A stretch of 64,000 nucleotides of DNA from Haloimpatiens sp042688525 (GCF_042688525.2 NZ_JBHWAB010000001.1:806001-870000), one strand, 5' to 3'; shown: positions 17,646-28,330, numbered from the stretch's first letter. The notes: generated by a model from the sequence alone, not told the origin. Numbers and translations: made by a program.

Positions 17646-17670
17646 GGCTTGTATGCCCTTTACTATTTTT
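17644..17670 (+). terminator. Short hairpin at the helD stop codon
   Basis: AGGGC (17644-17648) pairs with GCCCT (17655-17659) and is followed by TTACTATTTTT. The stem is short, so it is a weak terminator at best. Confidence 0.4.
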
Positions 17671-17746
17671 AAAATTGTACGATAATAGTTATGTAGGTAT
17701 TTTTATTTATATAAAAAATCGTATACTTAATTAGGGGGTACAAATA

Positions 17747-18658
17747 TTGGGAAAAACAAATATATTACTAAAGAGTGGAACAGGAGAAGTAGAAGTTTTA
17801 GAGTTTGTAGTTTCAGGTAAGCATTATGCAATAAACGTTATTAAAACGAGAGAAATTGTAAAAATAGAAAAGTATACTAAAATGACTTGTAATAATCCAG
17901 CTGTTGCAGGTGTTTCTTTACTACGTGATAATATAATTTCATTAATAGATTTAAAATATGTATTAGATAATGAGTCAATGAAAAATATAGAAAAAGGAAA
18001 GACTGCACTAATTTGTGAGTTTAATAAAACTAAAGTGGCTTTTTTGGTAGACGAAGTTTTAGGAATACATCGTATAAGTTGGGAACAAATTGAAAAAACA
18101 GATGATCTTATGGGAGACAGTTTAATAATAGGAAATATAAAAATGAAAGATAAAATTTTAATGTTTTTAGATTTTGAAAAAATATTAGTAAATATTAAGG
18201 AAGCTAATGGTGTATGTGATAAAGCAAATAATGATGTTAATTATGATGCTGGTAGAAATAAATATAAAATAGCATTGGCAGATGATTCATATACTATTAG
18301 AGCTATGCTTAAAGATGCATTAAAGGAATCTGGATATACTAATCTTTCATTTTTCCAAAATGGACATGAAGTGTTAGAGTATTTATATGATCTAAAAGAT
18401 AAAAAAGGAGAAAGATTTTTAGAGAATGTGGATCTTTTAATTACAGATATAGAAATGCCTAAAATGGATGGACATACATTAACTAGGAAGATTAAAATTG
18501 ATAAGGAACTAAAGAAACTTCCAGTAGTTATTTTTTCATCTTTAATAACACCAGAATTATATCACAAGGGTGAGGAAGTAGGAGCAGATGCTCAGATAAG
18601 TAAGCCTGATATTGATAAGTTAGTTGGAATATTAGATGAACTATTGGAAAGAGAATAG
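17747..18658 (+). CDS. cheV: CheV-type chemotaxis coupling protein (CheW-REC)
   Basis: 303 residues starting with TTG, with AGGGGGTAC upstream. Residues about 15-150 are a CheW domain (VLEFVVSGKHYAINVIKTREIVKI, then LLRDNIISLIDLKYVL). Residues about 175-303 are a response-regulator receiver with acidic pair LADDS, phospho-acceptor Asp in LLITDIEMPKMDG, and Lys in ISKPD. CheV couples chemoreceptors to the CheA kinase, and phosphorylation tunes adaptation. No other chemotaxis genes lie nearby, so it is an outlying member of the system. Its 3' end faces the YjiH gene. Confidence 0.88.
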   Translation: MGKTNILLKSGTGEVEVLEFVVSGKHYAINVIKTREIVKIEKYTKMTCNNPAVAGVSLLRDNIISLIDLKYVLDNESMKNIEKGKTALICEFNKTKVAFLVDEVLGIHRISWEQIEKTDDLMGDSLIIGNIKMKDKILMFLDFEKILVNIKEANGVCDKANNDVNYDAGRNKYKIALADDSYTIRAMLKDALKESGYTNLSFFQNGHEVLEYLYDLKDKKGERFLENVDLLITDIEMPKMDGHTLTRKIKIDKELKKLPVVIFSSLITPELYHKGEEVGADAQISKPDIDKLVGILDELLERE

Positions 18659-18686
18659 GCAGAGGAAAGAGAAAATATAAAAGGAA

Positions 18687-18855
18687 AAGTAAAAAGTACA
18701 AAGTTTAAAGTATAAATATGGATGTTTTTCTTACAGAAAAACTTTTATTAAAATAAATCTAAGATTTACTCAAATTTATTTTAATTGAATTTCAAAAGCT
18801 TGCTTTTGAAATTCTTCCTTATTTATACTTTCTTCTTTGTACTTTTTACTTTAAA
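18687..18855. repeat. Palindromic repeat III between convergent genes
   Basis: AGTAAAAAGTACAAAG near 18688-18703 is mirrored by CTTTGTACTTTTTACT near 18834-18849, and TATAAATA by TTATTTATA inside. AATTTCAAAAGC/GCTTTTGAAATT forms a perfect apical hairpin, and TTTTTCTTACAGAAAAA a side hairpin. It may terminate both converging transcripts. Related pieces occur at 20258-20331, 28293-28352, 31827-31880 and 59090-59140. Confidence 0.65.
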
Positions 18856-20209
18856 ATATAATCTGTGCTATAAGCACAATTACTGGAAGTGTTATAAGAG
18901 TACGTTCAATAAATATTATTATTAAATCTTTTAAGTTAACAGGAATTTTTGAACCAATTAAAAGTCCTCCAACTTCAGACATATAAATAAGCTGAGTTAC
19001 AGAAACACATGCTACTACAAATCTTGTTAATTCACTTTTTATAGAGGCTGCTATAACAGATGGAAGAAACATATCTGCAAAACCTATTATAAGTGTTTGA
19101 GAAGCTTGTGTTGCTTCTGGTATGTGAAGTAATTTTAATAAAGGTATAAAAGGCATCCCAAGCCATTTAAATAAAGGCGTATAGTTAGCTATAATAAGAG
19201 CAATGGTTCCCATTGCCATAACTACAGGCACTACTCCAAGCCACATATCTAATATATTTTTTAATCCACTCTTTATAAAATCAGAAAAACTGTTATTTCC
19301 ACGAGCTTTTTCCATTGCTTTTATTAATCCCCATTTAATGCAAGAGTATCCTTCAGGAATTAGTTCAGAATTTTTCTTTTCAATATTGTTATAGCAAGTA
19401 TCAGGCTTTCTTGAAAGTGGTGGAATACGAGGAGTTATTATAGCTGCTATTATTCCTGCAGTAGTTACAGTTAAATAAAAAGGTACAAAAAGATGTTCAA
19501 GTTTTACTTGAGAAAGAACTACAAGGCTAAATGTTATTGAAACTGCAGAGAAAGTTGTACCTATAACGGCGGCTTCTCGTTTTGTATAATAACCGTCTTC
19601 ATATTGTTTGTTTGTAAGTAACACACCAATTGTTCCATCTCCAAGCCATGATGCTATACAGTCAATAGAAGAACGTCCTGGTAGAGTAAAAATTGGACGC
19701 ATAACTTTTGTAAGCAATACCCCAAAAAATTCTAAAAGACCAAAATCTAATAGTAGAGGTAAAAACATTCCTGCAAAAAGAAAAATAGAAAATAAAACTG
19801 TAAGAAGGTCATTTAATAAAAGCCCTCCTGTATCTTTAGACCATATCCATTGTGGACCTATTTTAAAGAATGTAAGTACCGCAAAGAAGGCTCCAAAAAT
19901 TCTCAAAGTTGTCCATAATGGAGATGAGTTAAGTAATGAATTTAAAAATTTATTTTCCATTATAGTTTTAGGTTTGAATATTTTTGTTATCATTGTACCA
20001 ATAAATGTAAGACATATTATAATCGTCATTATGCATGGTAATGCATAAGAAAGTTTGCTTTGAACAAATTTTGAAAGTATTGCGATAGGTATAGTAACTT
20101 GTCCATCATGAAGTAATGGAACCATAAAAAGCAATACTCCTAATATTGATGGTATTAAAAATTTAAAAAAGCTTTTTGATAAGACTTTAATATCTGCTTG
20201 TTCGTTCAT
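18851..20209 (-). CDS. YjiH-family Gate-domain membrane protein
   Basis: 452 residues from the ATG at 20209, which has AGGAGA just upstream; the longer frame beginning at TTG 20233 would include that site and is unlikely. It has about ten membrane helices. The nucleoside-recognition (Gate) domain is seen in GDGTIGVLLTNKQYEDGYYTKREAAVIGTTF and again in FADMFLPSVIAASI. YjiH-type proteins are related to spore-maturation and nucleoside-transport Gate proteins, but their substrate is unknown. The gene is bracketed by copies of repeat III in inverted orientation. Confidence 0.8.
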   Translation of the reverse strand: MNEQADIKVLSKSFFKFLIPSILGVLLFMVPLLHDGQVTIPIAILSKFVQSKLSYALPCIMTIIICLTFIGTMITKIFKPKTIMENKFLNSLLNSSPLWTTLRIFGAFFAVLTFFKIGPQWIWSKDTGGLLLNDLLTVLFSIFLFAGMFLPLLLDFGLLEFFGVLLTKVMRPIFTLPGRSSIDCIASWLGDGTIGVLLTNKQYEDGYYTKREAAVIGTTFSAVSITFSLVVLSQVKLEHLFVPFYLTVTTAGIIAAIITPRIPPLSRKPDTCYNNIEKKNSELIPEGYSCIKWGLIKAMEKARGNNSFSDFIKSGLKNILDMWLGVVPVVMAMGTIALIIANYTPLFKWLGMPFIPLLKLLHIPEATQASQTLIIGFADMFLPSVIAASIKSELTRFVVACVSVTQLIYMSEVGGLLIGSKIPVNLKDLIIIFIERTLITLPVIVLIAQIIF

Positions 20210-20257
20210 ATATATTCTCCTTTGTAAGTGCAATAATTATGTTATACATTCAACTTA

Positions 20258-20331
20258 AATAAAAGTTTTTCTGTAAGAAAAACATCATTATTTATTCTTT
20301 TAACTTTAAACTTTGTATTTTTCTTTATACA
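20258..20331. repeat. Repeat III fragment, inverted relative to 18687-18855
   Basis: 20258-20286 is the exact 29-base reverse complement of 18721-18749, and further similarity (ACTTTAAACTTTGTA) follows. Together they bracket the YjiH gene. Within the fragment TTTTTCTGTAAGAAAAA is a hairpin. Confidence 0.8.
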
Positions 20332-20674
20332 GTTGTATTTGTGAAACATTATACATTATAGTGCATAAATATTAAAAAATCAATGTTTAGAGTTTGAAAT
20401 TTTTAATTGTTTTTTTTCACGTTAAAATTGATTTATTTTGTAAATATTTGAACATTTACAAAAGACGTATAAACAAACCAATGAAAAAATATATTTATCT
20501 TCCTTAAATTACAAAAAAATACAAAGAAATGTGTTATTCTAAATAAGAAGGGGGCCTATAAGAGCGTATATAAAATACTAAACCAAAGTTAAAATGGATT
20601 ATTTATTATGAGTTAATGTGATAGGGGGTTTTGATACTTTATTTAAAAAAAGAAAAATATATAAGTAAAAGGTT
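20332..20674. other. AT-rich gap between YjiH and the ABC transporter genes
   Basis: Divergent promoter region of about 340 bases with no ORF. Nothing could be fixed with confidence. A GC-richer AAGGGGGCC near 20549-20557 resembles a ribosome site but has no suitable start codon. Confidence 0.3.
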
Positions 20675-22475
20675 GTGATTAGAGTGACTAATGGTAGATA
20701 TAAATCAATAGGTATACTAAAAATTCCATTTAAATATGCTAGAAAATATTCAATAGTAATAGGGATTCAAAAGATTTTAGAAGGAATAGTTCCAACATTG
20801 CAAATATTAGTAACAGCTAGATTTTTAGATGTAGCTATAGATATAGTATCTAAAAATAGGGATTTTAGTGATATATTTATACCTTTAGGATTAATTGTGT
20901 TACTTTTAGTGTATTCTTTAATGTCTGAAAAACTTATTAATTTTGTTAATGTAAAATTGGAGATGAAATTAAGAAAAAATTTAAGAGTTTTTATTACAGA
21001 AAAAAGAGCAAAGTTAAAATATAATCATGTAGAAAATAACTATACATGGGATTTGATTTCAAGGGTTTCTAAGGAACCAGAAGTTAGATGCAAGAATGCA
21101 TATAATGAATTTTTAGCTCTTATAGCTATGTTTGTTCGAATTGCTGGTTTATTATTAGTTATTTTTGTTCATGCTTGGTGGGCAGCAATAGTAATTCTTT
21201 TAATAGCTGTTCCACTATTTACAGTAGCATTGAAAAATGGCAAAGATAGTTATGAAGCAAATAGGGAAGTTTCAAAATATAGAAGAAGGTTTGAATATTT
21301 AGGAGAGGTTTTAACAGGAAGAAGAAAGTGCAGCTGAGAGAACTCTTTTTGGTTATACTAAGAGGATTAATGATAAATGGAAAGAACAATATGAAACTGC
21401 AAGAAAGATTGAGTATAAAACAGACTTAAAAATTTATAGAAGAACACAGGTTAGAGGGATAATTACAACAATAATTTCTATAGTTATAATTGTAATTTTA
21501 TTAAAACCTGTACAAATGAAATTATTAAGCATAGGTTTTTTTATATCTATTGCTAATGGTGTTTTGGAACTTGTTCAAATAATGTCTTGGCAATTTACAT
21601 TTTATGTTGAAGCATTAGCTAAAAATAAAGAATATATTAAAGATCTTTATGAATTTTTTAGTTTAGATGAAACAGAGGGTGCAATAGATAAGCCTTCAAG
21701 TAATTATATGGAGTTTGAATACTTAGAGTTTAAAAATGTATCTTTTAAATATCCAAATACAAAAAATTATATATTGAAGAATTTATCATTTATTATAGAA
21801 AAAGGTGGACATTATGCTTTTGTGGGAGGTAATGGAGCTGGAAAAACTACTATAACTAAACTTATAACTGGTTTATATGATAATTTTGAAGGAGAAATTC
21901 TTATAAATGGTAAAGAGATTAGGAAATATAAACAATGTGAGTTAAAGTCACTTTGTGCAGTAGTTTATCAAGATTTTGCTAAGTACTTTATTTCATTTAA
22001 GGATAATATTGCATTAGGAGATGTTAATAATATGGAAAGAGATGATGTGGAAGATAAGATTAAATCTTCTATGAATATTATGAATCTAAACGATGTAGCA
22101 CAAAAATTATCCCATGGATTAGAAACACAACTTGGTAAAATTAAAGGTAATGGAACTGATTTATCAGAAGGACAGTGGCAAAGAATAGGCATGGCAAGAG
22201 CTATTAATAATAATGCACCAATTAGAATATTGGACGAGCCAACAGCTGCTCTTGATCCTATAAGTGAAAGTAATATGTATGAACATTTTGAGGAAATAAG
22301 TAAGGGCGGAACCACAATTTTCATAAGTCATAGATTAGGGTCAATTAAGCTTGCAAGTAAAATTTTTGTAATTGGTAATGGAACTATCATAGAAGAAGGT
22401 TCGCATGAGAAGCTTATGAATTGTAGAGGGGTTTATGCAGATATGTATGAAAGTCAAAGGAGTTGGTATTTATGA
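20675..22475 (+). pseudogene. ABC exporter half-transporter, frameshifted
   Basis: The first part (20675-21337, 220 residues) is the start of a membrane domain that ends abnormally in TGRRKCS. Reading on in another frame gives TGREESAAERTLFGYTKRI if two bases (GA) are restored in AGGAAGAAGAAAG near 21315-21327. That frame runs on without a stop to 22475 and holds Walker A GGNGAGKTT, signature LSEGQWQR and Walker B IRILDEPTA. The repaired protein would be about 600 residues, like its neighbour. A two-base loss in a GA-rich tract disables the gene unless it is an assembly error. The last base triplet overlaps the next gene (ATGA). Confidence 0.8.
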
Positions 22476-24295
22476 TAAAGAATAAAAAGCAGGATATTTC
22501 ACTTTGGAAGATAATATCTAGAATAACTCCTATGGCTTTTGCTGCATGTCCTATTTACTTTATTATATGTAACATAATAGGTGCTTTACATGGTATATCT
22601 CATGGTTTTAAAACCTTAATAACTCAGAAGTTTTTTGATTCTGCAACATTTTTGGTATCACATAACAATGCTTTTGGACAAGTGATATTAATGTCATTAG
22701 CTCTAGCATTAACATTTATTATGTCTCAAATATTAAATGGAATTCACAATTTCATGATTAATAATAGGGAAAATATAATAATTGGACATATAGAGCAGGA
22801 AGTAAATGATAAAGCGGGTAAATTAGATATTATATCTTTTGAAAATACAGAATATTTAGATGACATAAAAAGAGCAAAAGAAGGAATTAAAAGTAGTTCA
22901 GAATTAATATCCATATTAACAGATTTGATAGTTCTCTATTTACCATACTTTATATTTATGGGGGTTTATCTGTATAGATTAAAACCAATTCTTATTGTAT
23001 CACTTATCATTATATTTATTCCTACATTTATAACTCAATTTATTAGGACGAAAATTTTTACTGGTTTAGCTAATGAGTCTGGTCCTATAAAAAGAGAGTA
23101 TGAATATTATGAAAAGTGTATAGTAGATAGAAAATATTTTAAAGAAACAAGAATGTTAGGAGCATTTAAATATTTTAAAGACTTATATGTTTGTTCATTA
23201 AATTTACTTAATAAAAAGGTATGGAAAGCAGAAAAGAAATCAGGATTTATAGAATTATTTATGAGGTTATTAACCGTTTTGGGGTATATTGGAGTTTTAT
23301 ATTTACTTTTTATAGCTCTTTTAAATGGTGAGATATCTCCAGGTGCTTTTGGAGCAGTATTTGGGTCTATAGGTTTTATGTTTAGTGTAATGGAGGAAAT
23401 AATATGTATAGGTATGGGGGAAGTTTCAAACAATCTTGGAACTATAAAAAATCTCATAAGATTTTTAGATATACCTGAGAGAAGTGGAGAAGAGGTAAGT
23501 ATTGAGGAAATTCCTGATATATTAATAGATGATGTTTCATTTTCTTATCCAGGATCAAGTAAACCATCTTTATCTAACATTAATTTAAAGATTAATGCAG
23601 GAGAAACAATAGCTATAGTTGGAGAAAATGGAGCAGGAAAAACTACTTTAGTAAAACTTATGATGGGATTATACACTCCTACAGAAGGAAAGGTGTTAAT
23701 TGGAGGAAAAGACACATCAAAGCTTTTACCTAAATCTATATATGAAAATGTTTCAGCTGTATTCCAAAAATATCAGAAATATAAGATGACTTTTAGGGAA
23801 AATATTGAAATAGGATCATTAAATAAGATGATTAATAAAGACAGTGAGGCTAGAAATAAATTATTAGAAGAAGCTGTTTCAAAAGTTGATTTGCAAATTA
23901 GTAAAGAAAAGATTAAAGATGGATACAATACAATGCTTTCACGGGAATTTAACGGAATAGATTTATCAGGAGGTGAATGGCAAAAAATAGCTATTGCTAG
24001 AGGTTTTTATAGAAATCATAAAATGATAGTTCTTGATGAGCCTACAGCTTCTATAGATCCAACTATGGAAACAAATTTATATAATAAGTTTTGGGAAATG
24101 TCTCAGGGAAAAACAGCTATAATAGTTACTCATAGATTAGGTTCAGCTAAAATTGGAGATAGAATAGTAGTTATGGATAATGGACAAATATTAGAGGTAG
24201 GAAGTCATGAGGAGTTAATAAAACTTAATGGAAAGTATGCCGACATGTATGAGGCACAAAGTAAATGGTATTCAAAAAATGATATGTATATATAA
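22472..24295 (+). CDS. ABC exporter, fused membrane and ATPase domains
   Basis: 607 residues from the ATG at 22472, with AAAGGAG at 22456-22462 and an ATGA overlap with the preceding gene. Membrane helices occupy about 1-320, then the ATPase: Walker A GENGAGKTT, signature LSGGEWQK, Walker B MIVLDEPTASIDP and switch THRLGSAK. The partner is the frameshifted half-transporter upstream, and the pair would normally form a heterodimer of the kind often used for peptides or lipids. With the partner broken it may be inactive or act as a homodimer. A strong terminator follows. Confidence 0.88.
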   Translation: MIKNKKQDISLWKIISRITPMAFAACPIYFIICNIIGALHGISHGFKTLITQKFFDSATFLVSHNNAFGQVILMSLALALTFIMSQILNGIHNFMINNRENIIIGHIEQEVNDKAGKLDIISFENTEYLDDIKRAKEGIKSSSELISILTDLIVLYLPYFIFMGVYLYRLKPILIVSLIIIFIPTFITQFIRTKIFTGLANESGPIKREYEYYEKCIVDRKYFKETRMLGAFKYFKDLYVCSLNLLNKKVWKAEKKSGFIELFMRLLTVLGYIGVLYLLFIALLNGEISPGAFGAVFGSIGFMFSVMEEIICIGMGEVSNNLGTIKNLIRFLDIPERSGEEVSIEEIPDILIDDVSFSYPGSSKPSLSNINLKINAGETIAIVGENGAGKTTLVKLMMGLYTPTEGKVLIGGKDTSKLLPKSIYENVSAVFQKYQKYKMTFRENIEIGSLNKMINKDSEARNKLLEEAVSKVDLQISKEKIKDGYNTMLSREFNGIDLSGGEWQKIAIARGFYRNHKMIVLDEPTASIDPTMETNLYNKFWEMSQGKTAIIVTHRLGSAKIGDRIVVMDNGQILEVGSHEELIKLNGKYADMYEAQSKWYSKNDMYI

Positions 24296-24323
24296 TAGTC
24301 TGTATTAGGCTATAAAAATAATG

Positions 24324-24370
24324 ATAGAACAGCTATTTTGAAATGATAATAGCTGTTCTATTATTATTTT
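24324..24370 (+). terminator. Terminator after the ABC transporter operon
   Basis: ATAGAACAGCTATT (24324-24337) pairs exactly with AATAGCTGTTCTAT (24348-24361), followed by TATTATTTTATT. Downstream to 24644 is AT-rich and gene-free. CAACTTTCGCA..TGTGAAAGT near 24374-24414 may be a remnant of the subfamily-1 palindrome. Confidence 0.8.
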
Positions 24371-24644
24371 ATTCAACTTTCGCACATTACAAGTGTATTT
24401 TGTGAAAGTATTCTGGACTATTTTGATTAGAAGTAATATTAAAATTAGTAAAAATTGTAAAAAACTAAAGGGATTCTTTAATTTTTATAGAATAAATATA
24501 ATATATATTTTAGTGTAGTAACATTTTTTTATGTATATGTATAAAATATAGTATGCAAAACTATAAAAATTTAACATATACTAAATTAATTTAAATGTTA
24601 CAAAAAGTATATCTTTAAATAATTAATTAAATAGGGGGTAAATT

Positions 24645-26327
24645 ATGAAGGGGAAAAAGTTAATGGCGTTGTTGGTAGGGGTTTGTTTAGTTTCTTCTTT
24701 GGGGTTATTTGGTTGTGGAGAAGCAAAACAAACAAGTAAAAATGTTAAGCAAAGTATTAAAATGGATAAGGAACAGTATATTAATGTAAATTTTGGTGCA
24801 GAGCCTAAAACTTTAGATTTATCTAAGGCAACAGATGTTTATTCTTGTCAAATATTTCAAGAAGTTATGGAAGGACTTACAAGGTTAGAACAAGATGGAG
24901 ATGGTAAAGATGTTGTAAAAGCTGCAGGTGCTGAAAAATGGGAACATAATGAAGAAGGTACAGTTTGGACATTCCATCTAAGAGATTATAATTGGACTGA
25001 TGGTAAAAAAGTAACAGCAGAAGATTTTGTTTATTCATTAAGGAGAACTCTTGATCCAAAAACAGGAGCTCCACAAGCTAATTTATTATATGTTATAAAA
25101 AATGGTAAAGCTATAAATGAAGGAAAGACAGAGTTAGATACATTAGGTGTGAAAGCAGTAGATGAAAATACACTTCAAGTGACACTTGAACAACCATGCC
25201 CATATTTCTTCCAATTGACGTACAATAAAGCATTTTTACCTCAAAGGAAAGATGTAGTTGAGAAACATGGGGATAAATATGGATCAGATGGGGATAAATT
25301 AATATTTTGTGGACCATTTGTAATAGATCATTGGACACATAATTCAGAAGTGGTATTGAGCAAAAATGATAAGTATTGGGATAAAAAAGCAGTTAATTTA
25401 GAAAAAATTAATTTTAAAATAATAAAAGATGTAAATGCTATGTATAATTCCTTATATACTGGTGCATTAGATTCCGCCGGAGTATCACAAAAGGAATGGA
25501 TAAAAAAATTTGATGCTACTAAAAAATTTGATAGGATTCAAGGATTTCTTCCAGCAGCAAATTATACTTTCTTTAATTGTAAAGATAAAATATTTAAAAA
25601 TGCAAATATAAGAAAAGCATTTTCAATTGGAATAACAAGAGAAGATTTGTGTAATGTTATTTTTAAAGGACGTTATAAGGCAGCTTATGGTTGGATTCCT
25701 AAAAAAATTCAGGTAGATGGTAAAGAGTTTAGAGAAATGGTAGATGAACCGATAAGACAATTAAAAGAAGATAATCCAGATCCAAAGGAATTATTGAAGA
25801 AAGGAATGAAAGAACTTGGAATGGAGCCAGATCCAAGTAAATTGGAGGTTACTTTTTTACAAAGCGGTACAGATCAATGGTATAGAACTTATGCAGAATA
25901 TATACAACAAATGTACAAGAAGACTTTAGGAGTTAATATTAAAGCAGAATATGTAGAATGGCCAGTATTCCAAAAAAGAGTGGATGAAGGAAAATATCAA
26001 ATAGCAGGTATGTCAATGTCAGGTGATTATAATGATCCAAATACTTTCATGGATGGATTTATATCTGCATCTGCATATGTTCCAACATTTTGGAAAAATA
26101 AGGAGTATGATAAGCTTGTTGTCGAATGTCAAAATATAATGGATCAAGAAAAGAGATTAGAAGATTATAAAAAGGCTGAAAAAATTCTTTTATATGATGA
26201 TGCTGCAATATCACCAACTGCATATAGGACAAGAAACACTTATAAGTATAAATATGTTAAGAATTTAATGCTTCCTTTGTTTGGATCGGCAGAATATAAA
26301 TACGTATATATAAAAGGTAGAAAGTAA
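24645..26327 (+). CDS. OppA-type oligopeptide-binding lipoprotein, copy 1
   Basis: 560 residues. A lipoprotein signal with lipobox LFGC (Cys near residue 24) is followed by an SBP family 5 fold: ACQ-type opening VNFGAEPKTLDLSKATDVYS, EGLTRL, WTFHLRD..WTDGKKVTAEDFVYSLRR, GPF, YAEYIQQMYKKTLGVNIK. It captures extracellular oligopeptides and hands them to an ABC permease, which is not in this window. It is followed 277 bases later by a close paralogue (about 65-70% identical by eye). AGGGGG precedes the ATG. Confidence 0.88.
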   Translation: MKGKKLMALLVGVCLVSSLGLFGCGEAKQTSKNVKQSIKMDKEQYINVNFGAEPKTLDLSKATDVYSCQIFQEVMEGLTRLEQDGDGKDVVKAAGAEKWEHNEEGTVWTFHLRDYNWTDGKKVTAEDFVYSLRRTLDPKTGAPQANLLYVIKNGKAINEGKTELDTLGVKAVDENTLQVTLEQPCPYFFQLTYNKAFLPQRKDVVEKHGDKYGSDGDKLIFCGPFVIDHWTHNSEVVLSKNDKYWDKKAVNLEKINFKIIKDVNAMYNSLYTGALDSAGVSQKEWIKKFDATKKFDRIQGFLPAANYTFFNCKDKIFKNANIRKAFSIGITREDLCNVIFKGRYKAAYGWIPKKIQVDGKEFREMVDEPIRQLKEDNPDPKELLKKGMKELGMEPDPSKLEVTFLQSGTDQWYRTYAEYIQQMYKKTLGVNIKAEYVEWPVFQKRVDEGKYQIAGMSMSGDYNDPNTFMDGFISASAYVPTFWKNKEYDKLVVECQNIMDQEKRLEDYKKAEKILLYDDAAISPTAYRTRNTYKYKYVKNLMLPLFGSAEYKYVYIKGRK

Positions 26328-26336
26328 AAAATAGTA

Positions 26337-26372
26337 AAATTGTGGTTTGTATAAACCACAATTTTTTTTATG
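26337..26372 (+). terminator. Terminator between the OppA paralogues
   Basis: AATTGTGGTTT pairs with AAACCACAATT around a GTAT loop, followed by TTTTTTT, so the two OppA genes are probably separately transcribed. Confidence 0.9.
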
Positions 26373-26604
26373 AAATATGTTACTTCATTATTTAAATATT
26401 CTAAAATTAATAAAAATTTCAAAAAAAGAAGGATTTTATCAAGAATTATCGAAGTACTATATTATAAATTTTAGATACATTACATATTTTTTCATTTATA
26501 TACAAAATAAATCACATATATTATGAAAAAATTAATGTATATATAAAATATTTATATAATTAAAATTACTTTTGATGATTATTAAAATTAAAGGGGGTAA
26601 ATTT

Positions 26605-28284
26605 ATGAAAAGTAAGAAAATAATATCATTAATAGTAGGTACTTGTTTAATTTCTTCATTAGGACTATTTGGTTGTGGGGAAGCAAAGAAAACAACTTCA
26701 AAGGCTAGTGAAAAGAAAATGGATAAAGAACAGTATATTAATGCCAATCTACAGGCTGAGCCAAAAAGCTTAGATCCATGCAAAGGTACAGATGGATATT
26801 GTTGTCAAGTATTTCAAGAAACAATAGAAGGACTTACAAGATTAGAGACAGACGCAAATGGAGAAGATTGTATAAAACCTGCTGGTGCTGAAAAGTGGGA
26901 ACATAATGAAGAAGGTACAGTTTGGACATTCCATTTGAGAGATTATAAATGGCAAGATGGTAAAAAAGTAACAGCAAAAAATTATGTTTATGCATTTAAA
27001 AGAAGCTTAGATCCAAAAACAGGTGCGCCACAATGTAATTTATTGTATCCTATAAAAAATGCTGAAGCTATAAATCAAGGAAAGGCTTCTACTGATTCAT
27101 TAGGTGCAAAAGCAATAGATGATAATACACTTGAGTTAACACTTGAAAAACCATGCCCATATTTCTTTCAATTAACTTTTAATAAATCATATTTACCACA
27201 AAGACAGGATATAGTGGAAAAATATAAAGATAAATATGGATCAGATGGAGATAAATATATAAGTTGTGGACCATTTGTGATAGATCATTGGACACACAAT
27301 TCAGAAATTGTATTGAAGAAAAATGATAAGTATTGGGATAAAAAGAAGATTAATTTGGAGAAGGTTAATTTTAAGATAATAAAAGATCCAACTGCTTCTA
27401 ATAATTCATTATATTCTGGTTCATTAGATCTTGGAGGAGTATCAAAGCAGGAATGGATTAAGAAATTTGATGCTACTAAGAAATTTGATAGGATTCAAGC
27501 AGTTTTACCAGCATTAAATTATAGTTTCTTTAATTGTAAAGATAAAGTATTTAAAAATGCAAATATAAGAAAAGCTTTTATACTTGGTACAACAAGAGAA
27601 GACTTAGGAAAAGTTATATTTAAAGGACGTTTTAATCCTGGATATGGAGCTATTCCTCCAAAGGTTAAAATAGATGGTAAAGAATTTAGAGATATAGCAG
27701 AAGAACCAGTAAAACAATTACAAAAAGAAAATCCAGATCCAAAGGTGTTATTGAAAAAAGGAATGAAAGAACTAGGATTAGGAGATGATCCAAGTAAATT
27801 AGATGTAACTGTTTTACAAGCTGGTACAGACCAATGGAGTAGAACTTATGCAGAATATATACAACAAATGTATAAGAAAACTTTAGGAGTTACTATTAAG
27901 GCAGAATATGTAGAATGGCCAGTATTCCAAAAAAGAACTGATGAAGGAAAATTCCAACTAGGTGGTATGGCTGGATCAGGAGATTATAATGATCCAAATA
28001 CTTTTATGGATGGATTTATATCTTCTTCTCAATATACTCCAGTTTTCTGGAAAAATGAAGAGTATGATAAACTTGTTGTTGGTTGTCAAACTTTAATGGA
28101 TCAAAAAAAGAGAATAGAAGATTATAAAAAAGCTGAACATATACTTATACATGATGAAGGTGTAATATCACCAGAATTATATCGTACAAGAAATACTTAT
28201 AAATATAAATATGTTAAAGGATTAATGATTCCTTTATTTGGAAAAGTAGAATATAAATATGCTTATACAGATGGAAGACAATAA
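26605..28284 (+). CDS. OppA-type oligopeptide-binding lipoprotein, copy 2
   Basis: 559 residues from the ATG at 26605, preceded by AAAGGGGG; the longer frame starting at 26572 is not supported. Signal and lipobox (LFGCGEAKK) match copy 1, as do almost all landmark motifs, e.g. WTFHLRDYKWQDGKKVTAKNYVYAF. The differences lie mainly in loops that usually line the peptide pocket, so the two copies may bind different peptides. The pair arose by tandem duplication. Confidence 0.88.
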   Translation: MKSKKIISLIVGTCLISSLGLFGCGEAKKTTSKASEKKMDKEQYINANLQAEPKSLDPCKGTDGYCCQVFQETIEGLTRLETDANGEDCIKPAGAEKWEHNEEGTVWTFHLRDYKWQDGKKVTAKNYVYAFKRSLDPKTGAPQCNLLYPIKNAEAINQGKASTDSLGAKAIDDNTLELTLEKPCPYFFQLTFNKSYLPQRQDIVEKYKDKYGSDGDKYISCGPFVIDHWTHNSEIVLKKNDKYWDKKKINLEKVNFKIIKDPTASNNSLYSGSLDLGGVSKQEWIKKFDATKKFDRIQAVLPALNYSFFNCKDKVFKNANIRKAFILGTTREDLGKVIFKGRFNPGYGAIPPKVKIDGKEFRDIAEEPVKQLQKENPDPKVLLKKGMKELGLGDDPSKLDVTVLQAGTDQWSRTYAEYIQQMYKKTLGVTIKAEYVEWPVFQKRTDEGKFQLGGMAGSGDYNDPNTFMDGFISSSQYTPVFWKNEEYDKLVVGCQTLMDQKKRIEDYKKAEHILIHDEGVISPELYRTRNTYKYKYVKGLMIPLFGKVEYKYAYTDGRQ

Positions 28285-28330
28285 TAAATCATAGAGAGTA
28301 AAAAGTATAAAGAACAGAGTAGAAATAAGG

